Assembly (NCBI RefSeq): GCF_015709455.1 | Contig: NZ_JADNQW010000006.1 | Location: forward strand, 57,538-121,537 | Reading direction: 5' to 3' | Source of the DNA: Methylosinus sp. H3A | GTDB taxonomy: Bacteria; Pseudomonadota; Alphaproteobacteria; Rhizobiales; Beijerinckiaceae | Length of the DNA stretch: 64,000 nucleotides | In this document: positions 46,049 through 55,617 of the stretch, in pieces | Layout: each line of letters opens with the position of its first letter | Numbering within the stretch: the first letter of the stretch is position 1 | Translations under genes and position numbers: made by a program | The notes under the pieces: model-generated | Told to the model about the DNA's origin: nothing | Databases searched by the model: none | The model's input: only the letters and a program-made list of their open reading frames with translations

Positions 46049-47648
46049 ATGGACGCCGCCGCCCGAGCCCTTCTCGACGAAAACGCCGTGCTGAAAGCGC
46101 AACTCGCCGTCGCGCTCGCCAAGGCGTCGGAAGACATGGCGCTGATCGCCGCGCAGAAGCTCCAGATCGCCAAATTGCAGCGGCAGATCTATGGGCAGAA
46201 GTCGGAGCGCTCGGCGCGGCTGCTCGATCAGTTGTCGCTGGAGCTCGAAGAGCTGGAAGCGAACGCGACGGAAGACGAACTCGCCGCGGAGCGCGCCGTC
46301 GCCAGGACGACCACGGTCGCCGGCTTCGAGCGCAAGCGGCCGGAGCGCAACCTTTCCTGACCACCTGCCGCGCGAGCGCGTGGTGATCGAGGCGCCGAAG
46401 GCCTGCGGCTGCTGCGGCGGTTCGCGCCTGCGCAAGCTCGGCGAGGATGTGACGCGGACGCTGGAGACGACGCCGCGCCAGTGGAAGGTCATCGAGACCG
46501 TGCGGGAGAAGTTCACCTGCCGGGACTGCGAGAAGATCACCCAGGCGCCGGCGCCGTTCCATGTCGTCGCGCGGCTGGGCGGGGCCGAGCCTGCTGGCGA
46601 TGATCGCTTTCGAGAAGTTCGGCCAGCATCAGCCGCTCAACCGCCAGTCCGAGCGCTATGCTCTCGAAGGCGCGCCGATCGCCTTGTCGACCATGGCCGA
46701 CGCCGTCGGCTCCATCTGCGCCGCACTCGATCCGCTGCGGCGTCTCGTCGAGGCGCATGTCCGCAGCCGAGCGGCTGCACGGGGACGACACCACGGTTCC
46801 CGTGCTGGCCAAGGGCAAGACCGACACAGGCCGCTGCTGGGTCTATGTGCGCGACGACGCGCCCTTCGGCGGCGCCGGGCCGCAGCGGCGATGTTCTATT
46901 ACTCGCGCGATCGGCGCGGCGAACATCCGCAGGGCCATCTGGCGAACTGGTCCGGCATCCTGCAAGCGGACGCCTATGACGGCTACGGCAAGCTGTATCT
47001 GCCGGGGCGCGAGCCCGGCGCGATCTGCGAGGCCGCGTGCTGGGTCCATGCGCGGCGCCGTTCTTCGCAATGGCGGACATCGACGAGAATGCGCGGCGCA
47101 AAGCGGCGGGGAAAAAGGAAATCCCGCTCTCTCCGATTGCCGTCGAGATCGTGCGCCGGATCGACGAGCTGTTTGCGATCGAGCGGTCGATCAACGGCAA
47201 GAGCGCCGGGGAACGTCTCGCCGTCAGACAGGCGTCGAGCCGCCCTCGTCGACGCGCTGGAAAACTATCTGCGCGAACAGCTCGCCAAACTCTCGCGTGG
47301 GCACGATCTCGCCAAGGCGATCCATTACATGCTGAAGAGGTGGCCGGCCTTCACGCTGTTCCTCGAGGATGGGCGCGTGTGCCTGTCCAACAATGCCGCC
47401 GAGCGCGGACTGCGCGGCATCGCCTTGGCAGAAAAAGCTGGTTGTTCTGCGGCTCCGACCGCGGCGGCCAGCGTGCCGCAGCGATGTACAGCCTGATCGT
47501 GAGCGCGAAGATGAACGGCGTCGATCCGCAGGCCTGGCTCGCCGACGTTCTCTCGCGCATCGCCGGACATCCAGCGCATCGGCTCGATGAACTGCTGCCG
47601 TGGAACTGGCGAGCGTCGGCTCCGCGCGCATCGGCGCTGGCGGCCTGA
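46049..47648 (+). pseudogene. tnpC: IS66 transposase TnpC, about seven frame changes
   Basis: The reading starts MDAAARALLDENAVLKAQL (coiled coil), then moves between frames near 46345, 46575, 46765, 46885, 47056, 47232 and 47440. The pieces are the expected domains in order: RVVIEAPKACGCCGG zinc finger, LAMIAFEKFGQHQPLNRQSE, LHGDDTTVPVLAKGKTDTG (first Asp), [11 protein letters not shown] (second Asp), [21 protein letters not shown] and [16 protein letters not shown] (Glu), then a C-terminal [10 protein letters not shown]. All DDE residues survive, but no single frame encodes them. Either the element is dead or the sequence has many indel errors. Confidence 0.85.
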
Positions 47649-47650
47649 GC

Positions 47651-47884
47651 ATGCACGTCAACAAGGTCGATCATGTCACGACCGTCGAACGCGTCGCAGA
47701 GCGCCTCGGCGAGAGCGTCGACTTCATCCACGACGTCGCTCTCGAAATGGACACCGAGGACGGCGTCATCTGGGTCTACGGCATCGGAGACGACGGCGTT
47801 CTCGCATTCACCGACTTCGGCATCGAAACTCTCGTCGAGCTCATCGAAATCCACAAAGACCTGAAGTCGCGCGCTGGCGCCTGA
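47651..47884 (+). CDS. Small hypothetical protein at the right end of the IS66 element
   Basis: A 77-residue acidic protein (VERVAERLGESVDFIHDVAL, EDGVIWVYGIGDDGVLAFTDFG). It starts two bases after the tnpC stop and lies inside the presumed right end, so it is a passenger or accessory gene of the element. No catalytic motif is seen. The frame is intact, unlike tnpC. Confidence 0.6.
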   Translation: MHVNKVDHVTTVERVAERLGESVDFIHDVALEMDTEDGVIWVYGIGDDGVLAFTDFGIETLVELIEIHKDLKSRAGA

Positions 47885-47930
47885 CGCTTCAGCCCATCGC
47901 CTGCGGCCCACGCCGGATGCTTACTCTTCA

Positions 47931-48234
47931 CACAACGGCTCTACCGCGATCGAGCGTCGACTGGATTCACCATGCGCCGATTCCCGCCGCCTGCCGTGCT
48001 CCGCCTGAAGGCGATGGCGACGAGGACCGAACGCGGGCGAGTGTCGAGACAGCGATCTCGCGCAACAACCCGTCTGGCGATGGAAGACGTTCGCGACGAT
48101 AGGCCGCCGTCAGGCGCGACCAGAACGCACGCACAACAATGCGCGGCCCGACGTCCCCGCGGAAACTGCGAAGAAAGCGCTGGCTCGAAAGAACGCGAAA
48201 CCGAAGCGGCCACGATCGGCGGGCGGCCCTCGAC
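47931..48234. other. Gap between IS66 and repC
   Basis: About 300 bases. Plus-strand frames here are Arg/Ser-rich without ribosome sites and are antisense-like; a basic fragment PERTHNNARPDVPAETAKKA could be a relic. No feature is supported. Confidence 0.35.
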
Positions 48235-49494
48235 CTAGTGGTATCGCTTCGCTCGCCGGCGCCGCTGCATCGCGTGCAAATGCTTGGTGAGATCCTCGCG
48301 GCCGTCGGCGATCCCGGAGGAAGGTGACGAACAGGCCGCCCGGCGATCGAACTGGGCGTGCCGCCCGGGCGTTCGCCGTCTGCGTGTCGCTGGTAGACGA
48401 AGAGCGCGAGGAGCCCGGCGTTGAGGGCGCCGAGACGATGGATGGCGTCCTCATAAGCGTGGCGCGCAAGTCCGCAGGCTTTGATGAGCGTCGCGCCTGT
48501 CGCGGAGGCTTCCTCGATCGACCGAACGGGAGCGAAGGACTCGATCTCGGGGCACGCCTCACGCCACAAGGACAGATCCTTTGGAATTGCGAGCTCGAAG
48601 GTCACGGAATGCTGTTCGGTTTTCCGAACGGTCCCAGACACTTCTTCTCGGCTAGCGTCAAAAGTTGCGCCGGAGGCGCGCTTCTCGTGAGGATGTTGCG
48701 ACGCGTTAGCGTCGCTCCGTTGGTTGCAATCTTCGATAGAGCGTTTAGCTTCTTGTTTTGTATGCCCGTCATTTTGATGGGCATACCCGCTTATATTCTC
48801 CGATAGGGTTTCGGTGTAACGGAGTGTCCGAGCTTCTTCGGCGAGCTCTGCGAATGACCCGATGATTCCGGCGAGCTCGTCGGCCGAACTGTCGCGAGAA
48901 GGTCTGGGAACCTCTTCGGCGCGCTTCGCGACGCCGGCGAGACCATGAGGGTCGTCCGCGCACAGATCATAACACTTTGTTGCGGATCGCCGTGAGATCG
49001 TCGCGGAGTTGACGCTTCAAGCGTCGATCGATTTCGACAATGCGCACATGGTCGGCAAACTCGCCTGCGCGCGCAAAGAGGGGGGTGAGGTCGAAGCCTC
49101 TGGCGTCGACGATTTCCCCGCTCGCGTTCTTGATCGGGAACCGTTTACCGTTTGCGGACTCGCGCGGCGTGATGAGCCCGCGGCGGCAGAGCTTGGAGAG
49201 CGCGCGGCGGACGGTGCTGTCGCTCATTCCGGTTGCGTCGCAGATCGAAGCGTTCGAGGGCCAGCATAAGAGGCCGTGGGCGAGTTGTTGGCCGCCGAAG
49301 CACAGCGCGAGCTGCTCGAGGGTTTGGCGCTCGCTGCGATCGAGGCGCAGCGCTTTCACGGCGTTCCGAGCGGCTTTGAGCAATTCCTTGTTTGTGACCG
49401 CGAACAAGGGCGCGTCGAACAATTTTTTCGCGTGATAACTCGCGGCAAAGTCGGGCCGACGGCCCGTCGAGCCTGTCGTCTGGGCGTGATTCAT
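48235..49494 (-). pseudogene. repC: RepC-family replication initiator, about three frameshifts
   Basis: The ATG at 49494 follows GGAGAG. The N-terminal part is intact to 48967: ALRLDRSERQTLEQLALCFGG, LCWPSNASICDATGMSDSTVRRALSKL (winged HTH) and RESANGKRFPIKN with ARGFDLTPL, all typical of RepC. The stop after IRNKVL is bypassed by a shift near 48965 into DLCADDPHGLAGVAKRAEE and, later, LAIPKDLSLWREACPEIESF and KACGLARHAYEDAIHRLGALNAGLLALFVYQ; further shifts near 48340 (to SPGGLFVTFLRD) and 48300 give the end at 48235. Length is then about 419 residues, normal. RepC starts replication at an origin inside its own gene. The plasmid evidently replicates, so the defects favour sequencing error or another replicon. 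Confidence 0.8.
48761..48787. repeat. Inverted repeat in the AT-rich part of repC (possible oriV element)
   Basis: GTATGCCC (48761-48768) and GGGCATAC (48780-48787) are perfect complements, with TCA/TGA extending the stem. In repABC-type plasmids oriV lies in an AT-rich stretch within repC, and this is the most AT-rich part of the gene. Function is by analogy. Confidence 0.45.
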
Positions 49495-49575
49495 CGTTTG
49501 CTCTCCGCTATTTAAGCGGAAAACAGGCAAAGAAATCCTGTGGCGCGGGACGCGCAACCTCTTGCAATTTTTCGG

Positions 49576-49684
49576 AAGATCGCTAATGTGGCCGGTGCAT
49601 TCATATTCCCGGCTTTTGAGGGATTGGCGTCCCCCATTAGCGATCTTGGAGAGGTCCGGCCGTCGCGCCGGGCTTTTCTTTTTT
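49576..49684 (+). ncRNA. Counter-transcribed RNA region antisense to the repC leader
   Basis: Opposite to repC, a 13-bp perfect inverted repeat (AAGATCGCTAATG 49576-49588; CATTAGCGATCTT 49635-49647) is followed by a terminator CCGGC-CGTCGC-GCCGG (49656-49671) and a T-rich tail (49674-49684). This matches the ctRNA/attenuator organisation upstream of repC in repABC plasmids, where the antisense RNA changes repC leader folding and limits copy number. A TTGCAA (49562) could be its -35 box. The 5' end is not fixed. Confidence 0.7.
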
Positions 49685-49817
49685 CGGGGCCTGTTCTCCT
49701 CCATCGAATCAAATCGAGCATACAGCCTACATTATGATGGAATGAAAGTAAGTCGTCTTCTTCCGCCCAGTTCGATGGTAGAGTCGCGGAGGAGTCGATT
49801 CGGGCTGTGATGCGCCA

Positions 49818-50141
49818 ATGAGTGAAAAAACCTGCGAAAACGATAGCCCTGAGCTGCTGAAGATCGTTCGATCGAAGCTACTGCAGATCGAGGAAAAGTG
49901 CGGAATACCGCGCCGGCGCTTCGCGGTCGAAGTGCTCGGTGTCTCCGATAAGACATATTATAATATTTGCATGGGCACGGCGACGCTGTCGCTGCCGACG
50001 CTCGACCGCATGGCTCGAAAGCTGGGAATATCGGTGCGAGTCCTCGTGGACGCCGATCCCATGCCCGCGACGATCGCGCGGCCGATCGTCTCGGGCCGGC
50101 CGCGCAAGCAGCAGGCCAGGCGGGTGGGGTCGAAGCGGTGA
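49818..50141 (+). CDS. XRE-like HTH regulator
   Basis: A 107-residue protein. IPRRRFAVEVLGVSDKTYYNICMGTATLSLPTLDRMARKLGISVRVL is a lambda-repressor-type HTH. It is divergent from repC, 320 bases away, so it may regulate repC or itself. The C-terminus is basic. Spacing upstream of the ATG gives only a weak ribosome site. Confidence 0.7.
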   Translation: MSEKTCENDSPELLKIVRSKLLQIEEKCGIPRRRFAVEVLGVSDKTYYNICMGTATLSLPTLDRMARKLGISVRVLVDADPMPATIARPIVSGRPRKQQARRVGSKR

Positions 50142-50305
50142 GCGGCTCGATTTAGGAGCTGTGATCGGTGAACGGACCCTTCGGTATCGGAAGGCGCGGA
50201 AGGTCGGTCTTTCCCTCGGTCGATTCCGACATCGGCGCTGCGCGCCGGCGAACCGCGGTTCTCGCGGGCGCCGCGGACGAAGCATAGGCCACGGAGGATT
50301 ATTTC

Positions 50306-50647
50306 ATGACGAAGAAGAGAACAGTCGGCGTCTTTGGTTTGTTGCTCGGCGCCGTTGTTGCCGGCGGGCAAGCGTCAGCAAATTTCCTCGACCCGGATTT
50401 CAGCGGGACTGCGATCAGCGGTCGAGAATTTCCAAAACCCGTTTGCCCGGCCGGGTCTCAGCCGGTCGTCACCCCGTTTGTCCCGGAAAAGCTTGTCGGC
50501 TCCGCAAACCGCGCCCAGAAGGCCTCGGTATTTTATCGAGAAACGAAGTACGGCGGGGTGATTCATCTGCAAACAAAAGACGATGGCGCCTCGTGGACCG
50601 ATGTGGTCGGCGTCGAGGTTCGGTATTCGGGTGACTGCCACCCGTGA
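50306..50647 (+). CDS. Secreted hypothetical protein
   Basis: A 113-residue protein with GGAGG ten bases before the ATG. The signal peptide ends at about QASA. The mature part is small, with two cysteines (PVCPAG, SGDCHP) likely to pair. No family was recognised. Confidence 0.6.
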   Translation: MTKKRTVGVFGLLLGAVVAGGQASANFLDPDFSGTAISGREFPKPVCPAGSQPVVTPFVPEKLVGSANRAQKASVFYRETKYGGVIHLQTKDDGASWTDVVGVEVRYSGDCHP

Positions 50648-50739
50648 CGCGGCGAAAACGTGTTTTTCAGGATTGATCGAACGCACCGCTCCGAGCAATC
50701 GGAGCGGCTGCGAAACGGATTCCTTTAGCGGAACATGGC

Positions 50740-51605
50740 ATGAAAGACGCAGTCCCTGAAGGCAAGAGAGCTTCCCCTTTTCCAGAGATTGATCGGGTCG
50801 ACGTAAGCCCGGAACGGCTTGCTGGTTTCAAGAGCGAGCGAGACTATTTGAGTCTCGGACTCGATCTCATGATCGAAACCGGCAGTTACATCACTATTGC
50901 CATTAGCATCCTCGGACCCGACGGAACTTGGACACGAGATCAAGCTGTTATCGGCGGCAACATGGTGCGCCTTTATAAGCTGCTTTCAGCTATGCTGGAT
51001 CAGACCGTGCAGCATCGCCGGGAAACCAGCTTCATTTTTGCGCGCCTCGCCTTCGAGACCGTTGTGGCAATCCGCTATCTGCTGCAGGAGTACGATCTGG
51101 CTCTGCTTGATCGCTATGTGAGGCACTCGCTCGATCATGAGCGCCGCCTGCTCAAGGCGATCAATGAAAACGTCGACGCTTGTAGCGGCATCATACGTCC
51201 GATCGAGGATCGGATGCGTCGCTCGATCGATCGGATGTTCAAGAGTTCGGGCGTCGCGCCCGAGGAACTCCCGCGAAAAGGGAACGGGATTGGGGCGGAA
51301 AGAACCTATACGAGAAGGCCGAGGCCGTAGGACTTGCCAAAGCCTACCTTGGGATATTCGCGGGTGCTTCGCAGAATGTGCATGGCGCATGGAGTGATCT
51401 GTATGCTCATCACCTTTATACTCAGGGCGACGGGCGCTTCACTCCCAACATTGAATGGAACCGCCCGCGTCCGCAACTGCTTTACAGCGTCGCCCTCTTC
51501 AGCCTCGAAACCGCTGAGGACTTCGCGCGATTCATGGGTGGGCAGGAGGTGGCCGATTATATGGTTCCTGATATCCGCGATCTGCGATCGGCTTATGGCG
51601 GCTGA
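50740..51605 (+). pseudogene. DUF5677 protein, one frameshift
   Basis: The first frame gives GGNMVRLYKLLSAMLDQTVQHRRETSFIFARLAFETVVAIRYL and RYVRHSLDHERRLL, characteristic of DUF5677. It stops at 51330. A shift at the GGGG run near 51290 joins WGGKNLYEKAEAVGLAKAYLG and AGASQNVHGAWSDLYAHHL, ending at 51605. Combined length is about 288 residues, normal for the family, which is all-helical and of unknown function, possibly HEPN-related. Confidence 0.7.
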
Positions 51606-51717
51606 TCAAGCCCATGAATCCTACTTAGCAGGCAAATCCTGGCCAGAGGTCTAGCGGATTGCAGGTCCGTAGCCGCTCGCTTCATGGATGCAGGGCTGAG
51701 GGTCTGCTTAGGGTCAC

Positions 51718-51756
51718 AGTTCCTCGTTCGCGGTCCCAAACGGCCAAGGGGCGCCA
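51718..51756. repeat. 39-bp direct repeat, left copy
   Basis: It matches 52713-52751 in the same orientation with one mismatch (A for G). It contains a short hairpin (CGTTCG/CGAACG on the minus strand). The two copies bracket the lipoprotein-like gene. Confidence 0.75.
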
Positions 51757-51887
51757 AAAGGGGACGTTCGTAGGCAGACCGTCGAAACGACCGGAATCGA
51801 TCGAAGGCAGATTTCGGAACTTTGCTCACTTGAATCGATTTGGCATCGGCAAGCGGATGCGCAGGCAGCCCGTCATCGATGCCATCC

Positions 51888-52688
51888 TCAATTCGAAGGC
51901 ATCGTTGTGCTTATGTCCCAAGCGCCATTGTCGGCTTGGAAAAGAAACACAGATTTTTGCCCGGAGCTCGTAAAGCTTATCGTTCTGTCATTGACCCAGG
52001 CAGCGAATTTGGCTTTCGCCGGCAAGCGTTTCTTACTAGTTTTAGACGCCCATATTTTAATTGGCTTTTTGCCTCGGACATCGAGGATCGCGAAATCAGA
52101 CTCGGTCACTCCGTCTACATCATATTCGATCGTAAGCGCCCAATTTCCGAGCGGCGAAAAATGAGGGGATGCATATCCGAAATCCAACGTGCGTCCTGTT
52201 CGACCATCGACAGCAATGATGCGACCCGCGTCTACCCCGAAGTCTGCCACGACGAAAATATGCGTCGATGGATAAAAATCAGCGAGGCCATAGCCATAGC
52301 CTCCTTCCATTGCGCCAGTTCCATCCTTGTTATTGAAGTTTTTTCTGTCACCATTGTCCATGCGCAGGACAAGCATTCCGCCTCGCATAGCCGCCAGTGG
52401 GCCAGCCAATGCAATACATTTCTTGTTGAATTCTTCGGTAGATGTGTTCGGGATAGATTCGCCGCAGGATTTGGCTCTCGACACAGGTGCGGCGGCTTCT
52501 GTCGGTTCGGCCGAGTCGGTAAAGGCTTGCAGGCCAGAATAACGAACGTGAGTAAAAGACAAAAATCCGCATCCGGCGAGCCCCGTTAACACGCTTGACG
52601 AACGAATTGCAGCGCCCGCGATAGTAGACACGTCGGGATTCGTTGGGAAGGGCCGCTTGCATCCGATTTGAGACCTTCTGGTCATCAA
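51888..52688 (-). CDS. Hypothetical exported protein, possibly a lipoprotein
   Basis: A 266-residue frame. A hydrophobic leader with possible lipobox LTGLAGC lies at about residues 33-40, so the true start may be further in. The body (residues 95-250) resembles a beta-propeller/WD-like exported protein: GGMLVLRMDNGDR, YPSTHIFVVADFG, LGNWALTIEYDVDG, ESDFAILDVRG. No family is assigned. It lies between 39-bp direct repeats and is lower in GC than the backbone, suggesting acquisition. Confidence 0.55.
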   Translation of the reverse strand: MMTRRSQIGCKRPFPTNPDVSTIAGAAIRSSSVLTGLAGCGFLSFTHVRYSGLQAFTDSAEPTEAAAPVSRAKSCGESIPNTSTEEFNKKCIALAGPLAAMRGGMLVLRMDNGDRKNFNNKDGTGAMEGGYGYGLADFYPSTHIFVVADFGVDAGRIIAVDGRTGRTLDFGYASPHFSPLGNWALTIEYDVDGVTESDFAILDVRGKKPIKIWASKTSKKRLPAKAKFAAWVNDRTISFTSSGQKSVFLFQADNGAWDISTTMPSN

Positions 52689-52712
52689 AGGTCAATGACC
52701 GATTCGGGCCAG

Positions 52713-52751
52713 AGTTCCTCGTTCGCGGTCCCGAACGGCCAAGGGGCGCCA
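52713..52751. repeat. 39-bp direct repeat, right copy
   Basis: Partner of 51718-51756 with one difference. It reads through an antisense LVRGPERPRGA-like frame that is common in repeated intergenic sequence and is not called as a gene. Confidence 0.75.
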
Positions 52752-52861
52752 GGGAGCAGACCTTCGCCCGAGAGGACTCCATACTGGAGCTTATGCGCCT
52801 TTTGCGCCACCACTCAAAAAGCGAGGATTTTGAGTGGTGGCGGGGCTTAACAGAATGGACG

Positions 52862-53464
52862 TTACGGACGTGCACCGGCTGCATTGGAGAGGTGAATTTC
52901 GACCGATTGCAGTAAGTCGATAACGTCGGCAGGCCCCATGAAGTCGAAGAGCACTTGCCCTGACAGGAAAGGCGTTATTTCATAAAAGACCCCGGCAGGG
53001 CTTTTCACAGCGGCGTTTCGATTATGAGCTGGATACCTTGCCAACCGAGCTCGCCCGTTTTTTGTGATGTTGACGCGGTTTCCGTGAGCGACTCCGTTTC
53101 GTAGGTGATATACAAGCTCCAACTCTGGAACTCGATCAAAATAGCCATGTTTCTCTAGTTCGTCGCCTAGTGTCAGCAGCGCGCCCATGGCCCATGCCCG
53201 TAACAGCTCTCGTTGCAGCCCATGATCTTGGCGGAGCAAATCAAGGTAGTGGCGCAGGTTTAATGTGTGAGTGGTTCCGTCCTTTCGTTTGATTTCGCCA
53301 ATCGGGTCCTCGCCTAGCGCCTTTGGGGGCGGAAGTGAATTGATCGATTTCGGGTTCACCGCGACCAAGTGAGCCACAAGGAATGCATAGTAGCCTGAGG
53401 CTAAACGCTGAGCCGTTTGGCTCACAGCGAGCATGTCAGAGGGGCTTGGCATGTTGTCCTGCAC
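52862..53464 (-). CDS. HEPN-like protein of unknown function
   Basis: A 200-residue helical protein. LVYHLRNGVAHGN (about residue 125) contains RNGVAH, an R-x4-H as in HEPN ribonucleases. No MNT nucleotidyltransferase partner is adjacent. It is divergent from the DUF3800/AlbA_2 genes with 84 bases between starts, so the three may share a regulatory region. Assignment to HEPN rests on the motif and helical character only. Confidence 0.55.
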   Translation of the reverse strand: MQDNMPSPSDMLAVSQTAQRLASGYYAFLVAHLVAVNPKSINSLPPPKALGEDPIGEIKRKDGTTHTLNLRHYLDLLRQDHGLQRELLRAWAMGALLTLGDELEKHGYFDRVPELELVYHLRNGVAHGNRVNITKNGRARLARYPAHNRNAAVKSPAGVFYEITPFLSGQVLFDFMGPADVIDLLQSVEIHLSNAAGARP

Positions 53465-53548
53465 TGTCGTATTGGTGGAAAATTGGCTAAAGCGAGGGGC
53501 AAGAATCCGAGTGGCAGACGCGAATGCCGACGACTGGCGCGCTCACAC

Positions 53549-54367
53549 ATGAATTTTACCGCTTACATAGACGAAAGCGATACGCACGGCCCCGCGCCGG
53601 ACATGGTGATGTCGGCCATGCTCTCGACCGCTGGTCGCTGGGAAAGATGCCGGCGCGCCCTGACGCGCATCCAGCGCGAGTTCGGCTTCACGGTATTTCA
53701 CGCCTCTGAATTTCGAGCCTTGCAGGGCGAGTTCGAGGGATGGTCAGCAGAAAAGTGCTTCGATATCTACACGGAATTCGGCCGGCTGGGGGCGTCACAC
53801 CTCACCGAGTGCTTCACGGTATCGCTGTCGTATGAGACTTACAAAACCTATTTTTTGGACCGTCGCCCCCAGAAGATGCATCGTACCAGTCAATATGGCA
53901 TCTGCTTCATGGGCGTCCTTGACGGGCTCATGCGAACCGTGATGGGCTATGGCCCGCAAAGCAAGCTCTCCGTTGTGGTTGAAGACGGGCACAAGAACGC
54001 AAAAGACACCGCCCGGTTATTTGAGGACAGAAGGTGGAGGCTTGATACGGGCGGAATTGACCTACTCCGCTCTTACGCTCTTGAAAAAAAGGAATGCAGC
54101 CCGCTGCTGCAATTGGCCGACATAACGGCGCACGCTCACACTAAAGACAAGCGGGCGATAAAATTGGGGGCGGCTCCCGGTTTCTCAGAGAGAAACGAGG
54201 AGGAGCCGGTTCCGGGACAGCCAGGGTGGTCGGTATACGAGGTAACGCCGGATTACATCGCCCGAATCATCGATGAATATGAGAGCGACCGCGCAGCGAA
54301 GCACGAAGACTATTTGAAGCGACGTAGAGCTTGGTCGAAAGGACGCGTCGCATCCGGCGCGGTTTGA
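53549..54367 (+). CDS. DUF3800 protein (RNase H-like fold)
   Basis: A 272-residue protein. AYIDESDTHG at the start, VVVEDGHKN in the middle and SPLLQLADITAHA near residue 190 supply the acidic residues characteristic of DUF3800. The family is linked with mobile elements and defence neighbourhoods, but its activity is unproven. The ATG at 53549 is chosen because the longer frame overlaps the divergent gene. Confidence 0.82.
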   Translation: MNFTAYIDESDTHGPAPDMVMSAMLSTAGRWERCRRALTRIQREFGFTVFHASEFRALQGEFEGWSAEKCFDIYTEFGRLGASHLTECFTVSLSYETYKTYFLDRRPQKMHRTSQYGICFMGVLDGLMRTVMGYGPQSKLSVVVEDGHKNAKDTARLFEDRRWRLDTGGIDLLRSYALEKKECSPLLQLADITAHAHTKDKRAIKLGAAPGFSERNEEEPVPGQPGWSVYEVTPDYIARIIDEYESDRAAKHEDYLKRRRAWSKGRVASGAV

Positions 54368-54405
54368 CCGGCAATCCGCCGGAGCAGTTACAACGTGCTC
54401 ATGGA

Positions 54406-55617
54406 ATGGTAATCGCCATGCTTTTTGCAGATAGACAGCCCACTCAATTAACCGAGACCGATCTAGTTGACCTGATCGGCGTCGAGCCGGAAGGAAAATC
54501 GCTCGACTACAAACGAGATTCCGTCGGATCGACTGACGCCGACAAAAAAGAATTTCTATACGACGCTAGTTCGTTTGCAAACAGCCAGGGCGGCTACTTG
54601 GTTTTTGGGATGGACGAGACGAACGGATTGCCCTCGCAAATCGTAGGCATAAGCAACCCTGATCCCGACAAGGAAATATTGCGCCTTGAGCAGTTGTTGA
54701 GGTCTGGCATCCGACCGGCGATCTCGGGAGTGTCAACCGCCGCCGTGCGGCTGGCAGGCGGGGGCGCAGCTATCGTCATGCGTATCGCCAAGAGCTGGAA
54801 TCCGCCCCACCAGGTCACTTATCAAAACGTCTTTCGTTTCTACGCGCGCGACAGCAACGGCAAATATATGATCGATGTCGATGAGCTTCGCGCGGTCTTT
54901 TCCCTCTCCGCCACAGTCGCCGACAAAATCCGAAACTTCCGCATCGAGCGGTCAGCACGGATCGAAGGCGGCGATACACCCGTTACCTTGCTCGATGGTG
55001 GTGTGCTTGCTCTGCATATCGTGCCCTTTAGTGCCGTCAGTATCGGTAGCACTTTTCCGATCCAGCAAGCGGCCGGTAACCCAAATCAGTTTCCAACGTT
55101 ACTCGACACGCATGCTCGCCGTCATCAAATCACGTTTGACGGCCTCACCGTCACATCGAATATGGATGGCCCGCCTAAGCCCCAGCGCGCTTATACGCAG
55201 GTGTTCCGTACGGGGGCTGTCGAGGCGGTAGGTTCGTCAATCGCGCGGGGTTCCGACGGGCTAATCTTGCCGCATCTAGAAGCTACGATAATTCGCTATG
55301 CCCGGCTCTACATGCAGGCGCTGCATCGGCTCGGCGCAGAGCCTCCTATAGCGATTTTGGCGAGCCTTACGGGTGTAGGCGGCCTTCGTTTGCTGCAAGA
55401 CTTCCTGCCTCAGGGCGCGCTGTCTGTCGACATGCCGTCAAGCACTTTAAAGAACCAGCCCTATCATTTGGTCGAATCCATTTTTGAGCAAGTTCCGGCC
55501 GACGACGCGACAGCCGCACGAGGGCTTCGGGGAACCCTCGATCACCTCGCCAATGCGGCAGGACTGGCGATGTCCCCCTATTTTGACGAGGCCGGGAACT
55601 ACACTTTGAAGTTATAG
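54406..55617 (+). CDS. AlbA_2 (Schlafen-like) domain protein
   Basis: About 403 residues. The N-terminus PEGKSLDYKRDSVGSTDADKKEF, FANSQGGYLVFGMDE and the region up to FRFYARDSNGKYMIDVDEL match the AlbA_2/Schlafen domain, often described as DNA-binding or nuclease-like. The C-terminal half is of unknown fold. It follows the DUF3800 gene after 38 bases and is probably co-transcribed. The start could also be the ATG at 54418. Confidence 0.78.
   Translation: MVIAMLFADRQPTQLTETDLVDLIGVEPEGKSLDYKRDSVGSTDADKKEFLYDASSFANSQGGYLVFGMDETNGLPSQIVGISNPDPDKEILRLEQLLRSGIRPAISGVSTAAVRLAGGGAAIVMRIAKSWNPPHQVTYQNVFRFYARDSNGKYMIDVDELRAVFSLSATVADKIRNFRIERSARIEGGDTPVTLLDGGVLALHIVPFSAVSIGSTFPIQQAAGNPNQFPTLLDTHARRHQITFDGLTVTSNMDGPPKPQRAYTQVFRTGAVEAVGSSIARGSDGLILPHLEATIIRYARLYMQALHRLGAEPPIAILASLTGVGGLRLLQDFLPQGALSVDMPSSTLKNQPYHLVESIFEQVPADDATAARGLRGTLDHLANAAGLAMSPYFDEAGNYTLKL

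Larger units (their letters stand above)
45230..47930 (+). mobile_element. IS66-family element (ends approximate)
   Basis: The tnpA-tnpB-tnpC order with ATGA overlap between tnpA and tnpB defines an IS66 element, with one extra gene at the right. A right-end-like CCGGATGCTTAC lies near 47916-47927 (reverse complement GTAAGC...). A matching left inverted repeat was not found, so the left end is placed just before tnpA by position and no target duplication is claimed. Confidence 0.75.
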
